DNA from: Petaurus breviceps papuanus
Taxonomy: Eukaryota; Chordata; Mammalia; Diprotodontia; Petauridae
Direction of reading: 5' to 3'
Length of the DNA stretch: 64,000 nucleotides
Assembly (NCBI GenBank): GCA_028583685.1
Contig: JAMXIF010000032.1
Span: 1,761,451-1,825,450, forward strand
Position numbers and translations under genes: made by a program. The notes under the pieces are model-generated. The model ran no database searches, had not been told where the DNA came from, and saw only the letters and a program-made list of their open reading frames with translations. Shown here piece after piece: positions 54,060 through 64,000 of the stretch. Numbering within the stretch: position 1 is the stretch's first letter; each line of letters opens with the position of its first letter.

Positions 54060-56030
54060 AATATCTTGAGTGCAAATAGGTAAACCAACAGCATAGATAT
54101 TAATAACAAGGAAAGATGGGTACCTAAAGATACTCTAAATGAAACTAGATATGTATGAATAAATATTGTAAGTCAAAAGAAAGTGAATTAATACCTGATA
54201 ACACAGAAGACCCTGTGGTTTCCTAAGAGAGCAGAGAAGCACTGCCAAATGCTCCTGAATTATCTAAAAGACAAATAAAAATTATGGAAGCAGAATTTAA
54301 TGCCTGTGTGGCCAAAATAATTGGTAGAATAGAAAAATGAATCTATACAGGAAAGTCTCATGAAACACAGAAAAGATAGAAAAACTGATTGAGAATACAA
54401 ATGGGAAGTAAAAAACAGTCTGGAAAAAGAGAGGAAAAAAGTAATGACATTAAAAAATTATCTCCAAAGAAGTAAAAGATACTGTTCTCAAGAAGAGGTT
54501 GTATAAAGACAAATTAAAGATTTTTAAGTGACTTAAAAGAATACAAGTTTAAAAAAAACTGAAAAACATCATGCAAGAATAACTACCCATAACTTCTGAA
54601 TCTAGGAAAAATACAAGAGTCCAAAGACTGGCTGCAGATTAAAAAAAATGTAAATCATGTAAATATTCTGCCCTCACAAGAGACTGCAGAAGATGATGAA
54701 ATCCATTTTCTAAAGAGCAAAGGAGCTCAACGTGCAACCCAGTCAGATATAGCCTACAAAACTGAGTCTAATCATTAATAAAAAAGATGAACATTTAATA
54801 AAAAGAGGCATTCAGAGCATTCATAGCTTATTTCCATAGGCTCTCTTCCCCTCATGTTTAGACTACTTCCCTTTTCTTATTTGTTTTAGAGCTTTTCCCT
54901 AGTTTTAGAGCTTTATTTACTTATTAATTTCTTTTTCTCTCTTTCCCCTACCTAGTTTAATTTTTCCTTTTTTTCCCTCTCAGTTAAGTAGTTAGGTAAA
55001 TCTCCCTTGCCTTTAAATAGCTGTGTTCATTAGGTTTTATTTTTCCTTTTTGTGCCTGTTTTTCAAAAAATGATTTCTTCTTCATTCTTTCTATTATTTA
55101 TCTTCCCTTGCTGTCTGTGCTAGAATTTTATTATTTAACTCTTGCCCTTTTTACTTATTTAATCCTTCTTTAGTCTCAATCTGCCTCATGGAAGTTAGAT
55201 TCTGAAGTCACCATCTTGAGTTCCCTTTTCTGAAATGTGTTATTGCCTCCTAGTATGCATCACTCTTAGAAATACCAATTTTGTTGTTGTCTTTGTTTTT
55301 TATTTTCCTCTTTCTTGTGTTTCTATTGTTTGGTATATTCAAAAATAATTTGTTCAGCTGAAGAAACATACATACATACACATATTTCTCAGAACCACAT
55401 GGAACTTTTACCAAAATAATATTAAGACATAGATATATTGCAAGGAAAATGTAAATAATTAGCAATAGTAAATGCATCCTTTATCGACCATAGCACAATT
55501 AAAACAGCAATTGATTCCGAGAAACAAAAGATACAGTCCCAAATAGAAACTTAACAAAAAAATCCTAAATAATGAGTGAGTTAAAGAATGATGCATAGAA
55601 GCAGTGAGTAATTATATCACAGAAAAAGTAATGAAACAACATACCAAAATTTCTGGGATGCAACTGAAGTATTCCTCACAGCAAAAATCATATCCTTAAA
55701 ATATATATTAACAGGATAGAAAAAAAGGATTAATAAACCAAATAAGCATTTTTAAAAAATAGAAAACCAACACATAAACATAAAATAAAAAATGGAGTTA
55801 TTAAAAGTTAGAGGAGAAACAGGGAAACAGAAAAGTATAGAAAGTATAAGTAAAATTAAAAGCTGATTATTAGGAAAAACTACTTAAATAGATAACTAGC
55901 CAATTTGGTTATAAAGAAGAATGTGGAATATCAAATAAACAAAATAGCAAGTAAACAAGGTGAAGTCACAACTGAATCAGAATGAAAATAATCATCAGAA
56001 CCTACTGTGTGCACAATGTGGTCAACCTCT
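54060..56030 (+). mobile_element. Old, rearranged L1 LINE
   Basis: 54060-54840 is A-rich and ends in a relic of the ORF1p C-terminus (RAKELNVQPSQI.PTKLSLII, compare human L1 FQPRISYPAKLSFI). 55480-56030 is ORF2 between endonuclease and RT (TTYQNFWDATEVFL, compare human TTYQNLWDTAKAVLRGK). Between them, 54840-55330 is T-rich. Its complement is Lys/Glu-rich with 'caagatgg' near one end, as in L1 5' ends, suggesting an inverted piece. Frames are destroyed by many stops. Confidence 0.6.
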
Positions 56031-56039
56031 AATTGAAGA

Positions 56040-56625
56040 AATCCAGTTAGGGTCAACACAATAATCAGTTCTACATTTGGATAGCTCTAATGATAAAAAT
56101 TTCTTTCTTACATTAAAGCTTCTCTGCAACTTTCACTCATTGTTCATAACTCTGCTATTTGGAGCCAAGTACAGTGAATCTAAAATTGTGGTGGGGAATC
56201 TGTGGCCTTAAGGCCATATGTGGTGCTCTAGGTCCTCAAGTGAAGCCTTTGAATCCATACTTCACAGAACAAATCCCATTAATAACAGGATTTGTTCTGT
56301 AAAATTGGACTCAGTCATAAGGCTGCACCCAAGGACCTAGAAGGCCGCATGTGTCCTCAAGGCTGCAGGTTCCCCACCCCTGTAAAAAATCATTTTCCAT
56401 ATTTAGTCCACCATTATATCCCTACACTTCTTTTTCAGGCCAAACATTCCTAGTTCCTTCAAACTCCCTTCATATGGTATGTTCTTCAGACCTTTTACCT
56501 TCTTGGTTTTCTTCTTTTGGATTTACTCAAAGTCTTCTCTTCTCTCCTGAAAATATAATGCCAATAACAACAACAAAAATAAAACTACTCCAAATGTGAT
56601 CTGACCAGTGCAGAATGAGTGCATT
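56040..56625 (-). mobile_element. CR1/L3 LINE 3' part, antisense, interrupted by a MITE
   Basis: 'agctctaatgataaaaattt' and 'ctctgcaactttcactcatt', then after the MITE 'ggccaaacattcctagttcc', 'caaactcccttcatatggta', 'cttggttttcttcttttgga' and 'ctccaaatgtgatctgacca'. This is the complement of the CR1 RT-end and 3' UTR series that also appears in sense at 8056. Confidence 0.75.
56186..56382. mobile_element. hAT-type foldback MITE, long hairpin
   Basis: The ends 'gtggtggggaatctgtgg' and '...caggttccccacccctg' are inverted. The centre carries perfect 13-bp arms 'acagaacaaatcc' and 'ggatttgttctgt' around an 11-bp loop. The whole element can fold into one long imperfect hairpin. The flanks 'tctaaaat' and 'taaaaaat' agree at 6 of 8 bases. 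It is inserted in an older CR1. No coding capacity. Confidence 0.85.
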
Positions 56626-56689
56626 AGAGAACAAGAAAACTAAATGCTACATGAAACTTTCAGTTGTCATTACCTAACTTTTCATTGAA

Positions 56690-57120
56690 AGTCCATGTGT
56701 CTGCCTCCTGGCTTCCCTTGCTTTTTTCAAGTCCCAGTTAAAATCCTAGTTAATTATAGAATTCCTTTTTTCTGATCCCACTTAATTCTTATGTCATCCT
56801 TCTTGATAATTTCCCATGTAGTATCTTTATATTTTGTTTTTCCATAGTTATTTGCAAGTTATCTCCAGTGGAGAGAAATGGAAAGAATACATAAAATATA
56901 TACATATATATGTATATATATATATGTATGTATATATAAAATGAATGCTGTAAAATATTTTTTAAAATGAAAGCCTGACTTGAAAGAAAAGATATAAGAA
57001 AACAACCCCAAGTAGGAGATACATCCTGATGACCATCCATTCTAACCTATGGCTGAACAAGACTCTTAGCATAGTACCTAGCACATAGTAGCAGCTTAAT
57101 AAACATTTATTGGTTAACAG
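56690..57120 (+). mobile_element. L2 LINE 3' end, interrupted
   Basis: 'tgcctcctggcttcccttgc', 'tcaagtcccagttaaaatcc' and 'ttcccatgtagtatctttat', then an unassigned block with a TA tract (56880-57050), then 'agcatagtacctagcacata' and 'ttaataaacatttattggtt'. Confidence 0.75.
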
Positions 57121-57189
57121 TTCTTTCACCCATCAGTTGTGTGTGTTTAAAAAGCCACTTTTCTTTGAGACTCAAATTCACAGATTCAT

Positions 57190-57375
57190 AGAAATAGAGA
57201 ACAAATAAACAAAGTTTTGGAGACCTTTTATTCCAACCTCCATATTTTGTAGTTGCAGATAATGAAACCTGGAGAAGTCAAATGATTTGCACAATCATCT
57301 ACCTGGTTAATGACAGAACCAGGACTCTGATACAAGTCTTCTTACTTCTGGTCCACTTCTTTATCCATTATGCCA
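57190..57375 (-). repeat. CORE-SINE, antisense
   Basis: 'gttttggagaccttttattc', 'aatgatttgcacaatcatct', 'ggactctgatacaagtcttc' and head complement 'tatccattatgccacacctt'. Confidence 0.68.
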
Positions 57376-57647
57376 CACCTTATCTACCAAAGAGAAGCTT
57401 GACTAGGTTATTTCTCAATTCCCTTCTAACTTAAACATTTTTTGCTTTTCCATTTTTAACATTTATAACCCCTCTTTCCTTACTATGAACTTGCCCTTGG
57501 AGCTAAGTTCATTATGGACTTGACCAAATATCTTCCTCCTAAGCTGATACCTTAAGTTGAGAATATCAAGGAACTGAGTCATTCCCATGTTGGCAGCTCT
57601 CATGTATCTGTAATGGTAATGTAATTTTGAATTTGAAGATCTTTTTG
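57376..57647. other. Unassigned DNA
   Basis: Nothing recognised before the LTR-like element. Confidence 0.3.
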
Positions 57648-58867
57648 TGTTGGCAAAAGTAGCAGGTACTTAACACTTAGCAGTTGATCAAGCCTCTGCT
57701 GGGGAAACAGAAGGTATGAACTCCTGTCTCCTGTTGCTGACATGACAGGAAGGGGTTGGCTGAAACAGGAAGTAGTTAATGCTGTGTATATAAGAAAAGC
57801 CCCAGAGAGGCACAGTCAGAATTTTCTTGAGACTAAGATCTGGTGGCAGAACAGCTACAGAAGAATGGAGAACTGAGCCAGAATATCCTGGGTGCTTGTG
57901 GTGGTGGAGCTTCTTCTGGACAGGAGCCCGGACGCCAGGAGTCAAGGAGACTGAGGAAGCATGACTGGGATGCTGAGTCTTTGTTTGTGGCTTGGTTGAG
58001 CCTTGAATTCCCTTGAGCAGCAATGGTGAACGATCTGACATTTGCCAGACCCTGTGAACTTCAGTGTGGAGCAGGACCTGCCCAGAGGAGGTCAAGGCAC
58101 AGAGAGCTGTCTGCCATTGAACCCAGGTGACAGTCCGGTGAATCCAGGTAGAAACTGGGACCATGGAAGGGGATCCAGGTAATCTGAGAACAGCCCCAAG
58201 TCAAGATGAAAAGACCTCTCCTTGGATACTGAGTAAAGATGAAATTGTAGTTTTACTAGTTTACTAAGGGGTAGAGGGTTTTGTGTATGATACTTAATAA
58301 TTGATCGATGAACAAGTGACTGATTGAGTTAATCAAGACTTTGCCCCAAGAGTGGAAGACTTTGACTATTAACTTTGAGACTGATAAATGACTGATTGAG
58401 TTTACTTAAGAGTGAGTTTACTTTGAGACTACGTTGTGAATATTATATTGTGATTTTCTGTGATAAGTTGTAATATTGTGAATGCTGTACCTTGATTCTC
58501 TGTGAAAGTTTTGCTTTGATTTGTTATGGAATATAGTGATCACTATAGTGTGTAATCAGAACCTTAAAAGCTGCTCACACTAGCATTCTTGAGGAAAGCT
58601 TCTGTGCATGGCATTACAGTATCCTATGTTGGAAGCATATATAACACATGCAATTGTAAGATGATTTTGTGTGGAGAGAATCAATAAAATGCCTAATACT
58701 TTAATCAGCCAGATTTCACAGACCTCTGACTGAAGTTGCCAGTGAAGTTCCTTCTCCGGGGATTGAAAGTGAGTACTACTAATAACTGTGATTGGTTTTC
58801 ACTTATCATAGCTTCCCAGCTTTGGAGGTGGAAGTAGATTAGCCCATTGGCCTTCTGACAGCTAACA
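57648..58867 (+). mobile_element. Probable solo LTR of an endogenous retrovirus (fossil)
   Basis: The ends form a short inverted repeat (TGTTGGC ... GCTAACA), as LTRs do. A TATA box ('gtgtatataagaaaag') lies at about 57784-57799 and a polyadenylation signal ('aatcaataaaatgc') near 58680. The remaining roughly 180 bp reads like U5. At 1.22 kb it is long but within the range of mammalian LTRs. No internal viral region or second LTR is seen, so it looks like a solo remnant. No short target duplication is obvious, which fits some age. The family is not identified. Confidence 0.55.
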
Positions 58868-59603
58868 AAACAAGGCAGAACACTTCCTTAGTATCAGAAC
58901 ATGCCCCTAGAAAGAACAGCATTGACTCATCAAAGTATTCATCAAAAGATTTAATATGGTTCTGGTGTGCAAGGAAAAGAACGTGTGGCATGTGCCGGTA
59001 GGAACATTAAACAGAACACACCTAAGTTGAGGGTTTCTTCTCTTCCACAATTCCTATATATCTAAGGACTTATATGAATATATGTTGCATCTGGCATAAA
59101 ATACAAAACCCTGGGAGCCTGGGTATACCAAGTTTTTATTTTGTATCCCCAACACCTAGCCATATTTAAAAAAAAATGTTTTGACTGATTTTTGTTGTAT
59201 GTCACAATTCAGAAAGAGGCTTATCAGTTCTGAAAAGCGTGGAAACAGAATAATTCCTAGGTTTTTCATGAAAAGCAACACTGCAGATTTGTGGGCTAGC
59301 AAGTAGGAAATGCCACCTTTCCTTTGAATATACCTATTTTTTTCTTATTCTTGGGTTATTCTAGATACCATATTAATGAATGTTTGTGACAAGAGAATGA
59401 AGCATAATGAACTATGCCTACAAATAACTGGGTGTAGCCACCACTGGAACAAAATCTTTATTTAGATTCAGAGTACAGAAAGAAATCGTGGAAATCAGAT
59501 AAATTATCTGAGCCTCTCTAACAAACCTAGGAAGAGAAAATTTATCCAAAGGCCCAAGTGGCTCTACAGGCTTATTTAGATGGAGAAGGATAGGATTCTA
59601 ATT
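58868..59603. other. Mostly unassigned DNA with a possible L2 trace
   Basis: 59085-59165 has L2-like words ('tctggcataaaatacaaaac', 'ttttgtatccccaacaccta'). The rest is unassigned. Confidence 0.35.
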
Positions 59604-60320
59604 TCATCCAACAAGCATTTATTAAGTGTTTACCATTTGCAAGGTAATGGGGAATACAAAGAAACATTTTTAAGAAAGAGACCAGCCTAGCTCTTTAACA
59701 TTCTACTGGGGACACACTCTCTCTGTCTCTGTCCCTGTCTCTCTCTGTCTCTCTGTGTGTATATATACACACATACACACATATACATGCCTACATACGT
59801 ACATGTATACATACATACATATACACACAGATAGGTATGGCTACTTCATAATTAGAGGAAGAGAGCACTAATAATAAGGACCTCAGGAAAGGGTTTTTTG
59901 TAGGAGAAAACAGATGATCTGAGCCTTGAGAGAAGCAAGGAGATCTAAAAGGTGTTGAGGTATCCCTCTATCCCTGTGAGACAGTTTGTACAAAGAAATG
60001 GAAGAGAGGAATGGGGTGCCACGCGGGTTCAAGGAGCAGTAAGTAGACTGATTTGACTGGAATATAGAATATATGAAAAAGAGTAATGTGTATCTCAGTC
60101 TGGAAAGGTAGGCTAGAGTTAGAATATGAACTACATACTGGACTTGCCAGAAATATGTTTTCTTCTGGAGTTGAGAGGGAGACATTCAAGTTTTTTTTCT
60201 TGTTGTTTTAAGTAAAGGTAACATAACCATGCTTGTGCTTTAGGGAAATTATTTTGTCTGGTCTGTGGAGAAAGGCTTACAGAGAGGAGAGCCTGGAAAC
60301 TTAGTGTCCAACAAGGGACC
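59604..60320 (-). mobile_element. L2 LINE 3' part, antisense, with an internal microsatellite
   Basis: 'caacaagcatttattaagtg', 'cattctactggggacacac', then after the simple repeat 'agaggaagagagcactaata', 'gagccttgagagaagcaagg' and 'cgcgggttcaaggagcagta'. A CT then TG/CATA tract (59708-59835) lies in the 3' UTR portion. Confidence 0.72.
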
Positions 60321-60544
60321 TGTTGCTATCATCTAGGTGAATAGGATACATGTAACTTGCAGCCAGGGGAATAACCCAATTCCCTGCCATCTTCAACTTG
60401 AGGTATCAGGTAGAAAAGAGATATTTGGTAAAGTCCATAATTCTATGGTCATTTTGGAAATGTTCAAAAGACAATAATGCTCTTTCAAAGCCCGTACTGT
60501 GGCAGAGCTCATTTGAGTTATGTTAAAATCTGAATAAGATTTGT
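60321..60544. other. Unassigned DNA
   Basis: Nothing recognised. Confidence 0.3.
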
Positions 60545-60745
60545 AATGAATATATGTAACACAAGATGACTAATATGGAAATGTGTTTTGCATTATTGCA
60601 CCTATATTAAATTGCTTGCTGTCTTAGGGAGGGGAAAAGTAAAGGAGGAAGGGAGAAAACTTGGAACTCAAAAATTTTAAATGAATGCTAAAATTTGTCT
60701 TTACACGTAATTAGAAAAATAAAACATTATTTTAAAGAAAGAAAG
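60545..60745 (+). mobile_element. L1 LINE 3' UTR terminus
   Basis: 'aagatgactaatatggaaat', 'aaattgcttgctgtcttagg', 'cttggaactcaaaaatttta' and 'cacgtaattagaaaaataaa' are the marsupial L1 3' end. It is severely 5'-truncated. Confidence 0.75.
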
Positions 60746-61069
60746 AAAATTTGATGCTTCTGATATATTAAATAAAATGGATCCCCTCTCTGGACGTAGA
60801 GCCCTCCATATTATATATAACCAGAATTTTGTGACATGTGTCTTGTGGAACTTCTCTCCACCCCTCTTCTGTTGCTTTATTCTTTATTATAAGGAATGGC
60901 TCTTTGGGAGAGAGTAGGGGGCAAGATACAGTGGAAATGTAGGCATTATAAAAATAAAAAGTATCCATTTTTTAAAAATGATAATGTGCTCTAATACATC
61001 TTCATGGAAATAATAAATATTTCTTCTATTTGGAATGATGAAAATTATGATCATCATAATAGTCGAGCT
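60746..61069. other. Unassigned single-copy DNA
   Basis: Nothing recognised. Confidence 0.3.
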
Positions 61070-61248
61070 AGGAGAGAAATTAGAAGGCTTCTATTCTTAG
61101 TCTTTATGTTTTAGAGGAGGAAAAAAAATTGCGGAGAAATGACTTGTCCAAGGTCAGACCAGTAGCAAGAAGGGGCAGACCTGGTATTGTAACCCACATT
61201 CTCTGACTGCAAGCCCAGTGCTCTTTCTACTCTAACATACCATTTCTT
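61070..61248 (-). repeat. CORE-SINE, antisense
   Basis: 'aaatgacttgtccaaggtca', 'cattctctgactgcaagccc' and head complement 'tctactctaacataccattt'. Confidence 0.72.
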
Positions 61249-61610
61249 CTTCAGTCTCAGTTTTTTATTCCACACATGAATAAGAATCACTTTATTTCTG
61301 CATGAGCACTAGTTTTTGGGGGGAGAGGGCTTCCTGCCTTGATTCTTTATCTGTAGATGTGCTGATTCCACCTTTTAGTCACGTTACAGAGGCATGAAAT
61401 TGAGATGTTCATCACAAGATTCTTTAAGGAAAAAAAATACAGAGGGAAAAGCCATGGGAAGATTGAAAGTGTCTTGAAAATGGATCTGGTATCAGGTTTA
61501 ATAAGTCTCAAATGGACAGGAAGCCATCATGATGGATGAGCCACCAGACACCTTGCTCCTTAGTGACAGAACCATAGATGTAAACACAGAAAATACCAGG
61601 GGTCGTCCTT
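61249..61610. other. Unassigned single-copy DNA
   Basis: Nothing recognised. Confidence 0.3.
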
Positions 61611-61625
61611 AAGATACAGCAAGGA

Positions 61626-61786
61626 AGGGGTGGTGAGGTGGTGCAGTGAGTAAGAGCGCAGGAGCTGGGAGGACCCGGGATCAGTTCTGGCCTCAGATAC
61701 TTAACACCCACACACACACACACACACACAAAAAAAACTGGCCATGAAACCTTGGGCAAGTTACCCCCAATTGCTTATTTAAAAAA
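61626..61786 (+). repeat. Family B SINE with CA-expanded linker
   Basis: Begins 'aggggtggtgaggtggtgca', A-box region 'cagtgagtaagagcgcagg', B box 'gggatcagttctgg', linker expanded to (CA)n (61707-61730), tail 'aaaccttgggcaagttac', A tail. The duplication 'aagatacagcaagga' (61611-61625) against 'aagatacatcaagga' (61787-61801) has one mismatch. Confidence 0.92.
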
Positions 61787-61801
61787 AAGATACATCAAGG
61801 A

Positions 61802-62576
61802 TTCCCCCAGCCCCCTAGCCATTCTACCCTCAGCTTAGCATCTTGCACTTTGGTATGGACAGCATTTGGCATGCTTTGTTATGTTTTATTTGTTTTGCTT
61901 CAGCTGTGCTATAGTGGAACAACAGATATGCTGTAGCAAGGAGTGAGGGGAGTTGTGATGTAGTCTAAAAAGCCCTGCATCTGGAGCCAGAAGCACTCTT
62001 TCGAGCTGAGGGAACTTAGGCATGGGAAAATCCTGTTCTGGAAAATGGGCAAGTAGCTGTCCTGATGATCTTCCAGTATTATTCTGAGCCTAAAATGTGA
62101 TTATTTCCATAAAGCACTTTCTAAGCAGGAAAGGCTTTAACGTGTCAAAAAAAAAGATGGTAATAATTGTTTTTCTCCCATTTCTCTCAAGTTTGATTCA
62201 AACTTCCAACAAAAGTGAAAAATGTAAAAATCCTGGTATCACACAGGGATTTAATAATTTGCTGCGTATACTTGGCTCTTTCTTTGCCCCAAATAGAGGC
62301 AGGACTGTGAAGGGGGGTTTGAGGGGAAGTGGGTTTGGGTTGTGGTGGTGGTAGTCATGGTGGTCATGGTTTGGAGGGGGAGGGAGAGCTCCTTTTTCAT
62401 AGGGATAATACCATGCTAATCTAGCCCTTAGCACATAATAGGTGCTTAATAGTAGGCCTTAGGTATATAGTAGGTGCTTAATCTTTACTGAATTAAATTA
62501 ACATTTCTTTTCCCCCCAAAGTGTTTAATAAGGATTTTTCTACTTTTTGCCCCTGCAACAATAAAGAAGGAAGGGG
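61802..62576. other. Mostly unassigned DNA with SINE traces
   Basis: A CORE-SINE-like head lies near 61950-62070 ('aaaaagccctgcatctggag'). A GGT/GGA-rich tract runs 62318-62392. Two copies of a '(a)taggtgcttaat' SINE/L2-type terminus lie 40 bp apart (62437 and 62469). Confidence 0.4.
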
Positions 62577-62706
62577 AGGAGCAGCTAGGTGGTGCAGTGA
62601 ATAGAGCTCAAATCTGTCCTCGGACACTTAACACTTACTAACCTTGTGACTTTAGGCAAATCACTTAATCCCAATTGCCCTGCCTTCCCCCCTCCAAAAA
62701 AAAAAA
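62577..62706 (+). repeat. Family A SINE with internal deletion
   Basis: Head 'aggagcagctaggtggtgcag' then 'tgaatagagctcaaatctg': about 27 bp between the A-box side and the B-box side are missing compared with the copies at 11648 and 42903. The tail 'tgactttaggcaaatcact' and A tail are intact. The loss removes most of the anticodon-arm equivalent. Confidence 0.85.
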
Positions 62707-62909
62707 GGTGACAGAAAAGTTGATTCCAGCTGGTGACTTGCTCTCCTGACTGAGGTTCAGGAATTTATCTTGAGACCCTCAAGAAACTGGGTCCCCTGAA
62801 GGTTGATATACCAGAGATCATTCAGGTATAGTACCCATCAAAAGTAGGATTTGGACCCAGATCCTTTAGAATGTTTTTCTTTATCAGAATAAGGATGATT
62901 TTACATGAG
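62707..62909. other. Unassigned DNA
   Basis: A faint CORE-SINE-like end ('aggatttggacccagatcct', near 62850) is present but cannot be bounded. Confidence 0.3.
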
Positions 62910-63185
62910 GTCATAGCATTTTGGAACTGGAAAGGATCTTAAATCTTAGATCTTAGAAATTATATGTCTACTATGCCCCTATTCTTCTGGGGTCTAGAGA
63001 GAGACAGTGACCCAAGTACCATATAACTCAGAGACCATCAAGACCAGTTTTCCCCAATTTATAGCAGGTGCAAATAAGGCATAGAGAATCTAAGTGCCCT
63101 GCTTAGGGTCACAAAACTTGTGTCAAAGGTGGGATTTGAACGCTGTTCTTCCTGATTCTAAGTCCAGAGTTCTATGCATGAGTCT
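62910..63185 (-). repeat. CORE-SINE, antisense, with inserted sequence
   Basis: 'tttggaactggaaaggatct', later 'cataactcagagaccatcaa'-type sequence, 'gccctgcttagggtcacaaa', 'tttgaacgctgttcttcctg' and the head complement. It is longer than usual, so two overlapping copies or an insertion are possible. Confidence 0.62.
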
Positions 63186-64000
63186 AGATTATCTGTCTTT
63201 GGATTTCATTATCTTCAGCTCTAAAATCAGGAGACTAGGCTTCAACAATTATAATTATTATTAGACAAAACTTTGACTTTTCTGAACTCAGGTGGTTAAA
63301 TGAATATGGTTATAAACCTGAGATGAGATCTGAAGCTAGATATTCCTGACTCCTAGTCAGAAACTCTGTGGACTCACTCTATGTATTTATGTCATGATTC
63401 TTTCCAAGATTTTTTTAGATCTCTTCCGTCTAAAGGGGTGCTGGATAGATGTGTGGATAGGGGGAGGAAAAAACACTCTAGGAAAATTAAAACTGTTTTG
63501 CAAATAGATCTGGTACCAGAATAAATAAGAAATGTTTAAGAACCAGGTCTCTGAGAAAAATCCATATATACATACATACATATATACATATATATTATAT
63601 CTATATCTCCACATGACATACTATTACATTTAATCTGCATTATTAACATTTTCTTAAGTATAGAGTCAAACAAACAATCCATTTTTTATTTATTTAATTT
63701 CATTACCAATCACTGTCCTGGTTTTAGCATTTGCTGATTCCCAAGGTATAAATGATTATGCTGAAAATTTAATAATCAGCTTTTAGGAGTTAGTCCAAGC
63801 TGGCTCCAGCATATCCCTGCTTCTAGTTCTAAACCCTCTTGCCTGAAATCCTCGTCCCGTGTTCCTTTTGTCTGTACCTGGAATTTCACGCTGCCTATAC
63901 TGCGTGAGTTTACCTCAAGGGTGAATGGTTCATGAAGTGAGATTCACGATTAAGATAAAGATACAGGTTCGGACAGGCAGGATTCAGGATTCAGGGCACC
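63186..64000. other. Unassigned DNA to the window edge
   Basis: Contains a CATA/TATA tract (63565-63605). 63780-64000 is less AT-rich and may belong to an element that continues past the edge. Confidence 0.35.

Noticed and set aside
57688-58164. 158-codon open frame on the minus strand
   Set aside because: It lies antisense inside the LTR-like element, has no recognisable domain and is best explained as chance in a GC-richer repeat.

Overview
This 64 kb window is non-coding, repeat-rich DNA from a marsupial. The evidence for a marsupial is the set of repeats: tRNA-derived SINEs that resemble the australidelphian WSINE1 family (family A here) and a sister family (family B), CORE-SINEs of the MIR/THER1/MAR1 type, a SINE with a BovB/RTE-like 3' tail, many old L2 and CR1/L3 LINEs, marsupial-type L1 3' ends, ORF1-only half-L1 (HAL1) elements and foldback hAT MITEs. 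An Australian-lineage marsupial is the best guess, but the species cannot be fixed from this sequence. I found no convincing host exon, tRNA gene or other host RNA gene. One run of 100 N (23384-23483) is an assembly gap.

Layout. 1-8.6 kb holds CORE-SINEs, an RTE-tailed SINE with a nested family A SINE, antisense L2, and an L1 3' end interrupted by family A and family B SINEs. 8.6-20.2 kb is SINE-poor and includes several stretches that look like conserved non-coding DNA, an L1 ORF2 3' end (14.6-15.1 kb) and a possible antisense LTR (15.9-16.4 kb). 20.2-23.1 kb and 33.9-36.7 kb are two near-full-length HAL1 elements. Each has a GC-rich 5' UTR, a single ORF1 (coiled coil, RRM, C-terminal domain) and a 3' UTR, with no ORF2. 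28.0-29.6 kb is the longest sense L2. 36.8-51.4 kb mixes antisense L2, CORE-SINEs, a CTCF-like motif in unique DNA (40.36 kb), a long pyrimidine and CA tract (44.5-44.75 kb), and a nest of SINEs inside an L2 that includes a head-to-tail SINE dimer (48.06-48.56 kb). 51.4-53.2 kb is unique and looks constrained. 53.2-57.1 kb holds a hAT element, a rearranged L1, and a CR1 with a foldback MITE inserted in it. 57.65-58.87 kb is a probable solo LTR. The remainder is old L2, an L1 tail, family A and B SINEs and CORE-SINEs.

How the parts relate. The nested insertions give a relative order. L2, CR1 and most CORE-SINEs are oldest. L1/HAL1, the RTE-tailed SINE and the MITE come next. Family A and B SINEs are mostly the youngest, and several keep near-perfect target-site duplications. 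L1 is the likely source of reverse transcriptase for HAL1 and for the A-tailed SINEs; an RTE element is the likely source for the BovB-tailed SINE. That division of labour is inferred from tail types. I did not find a clearly new biological system. The points most worth a second look are the HAL1 pair (21-residue coiled-coil repeat, antisense ORFs in the 5' UTR, extra 3' segment), the SINE dimer, the foldback MITEs, and the SINE-free stretches that may be conserved regulatory DNA.
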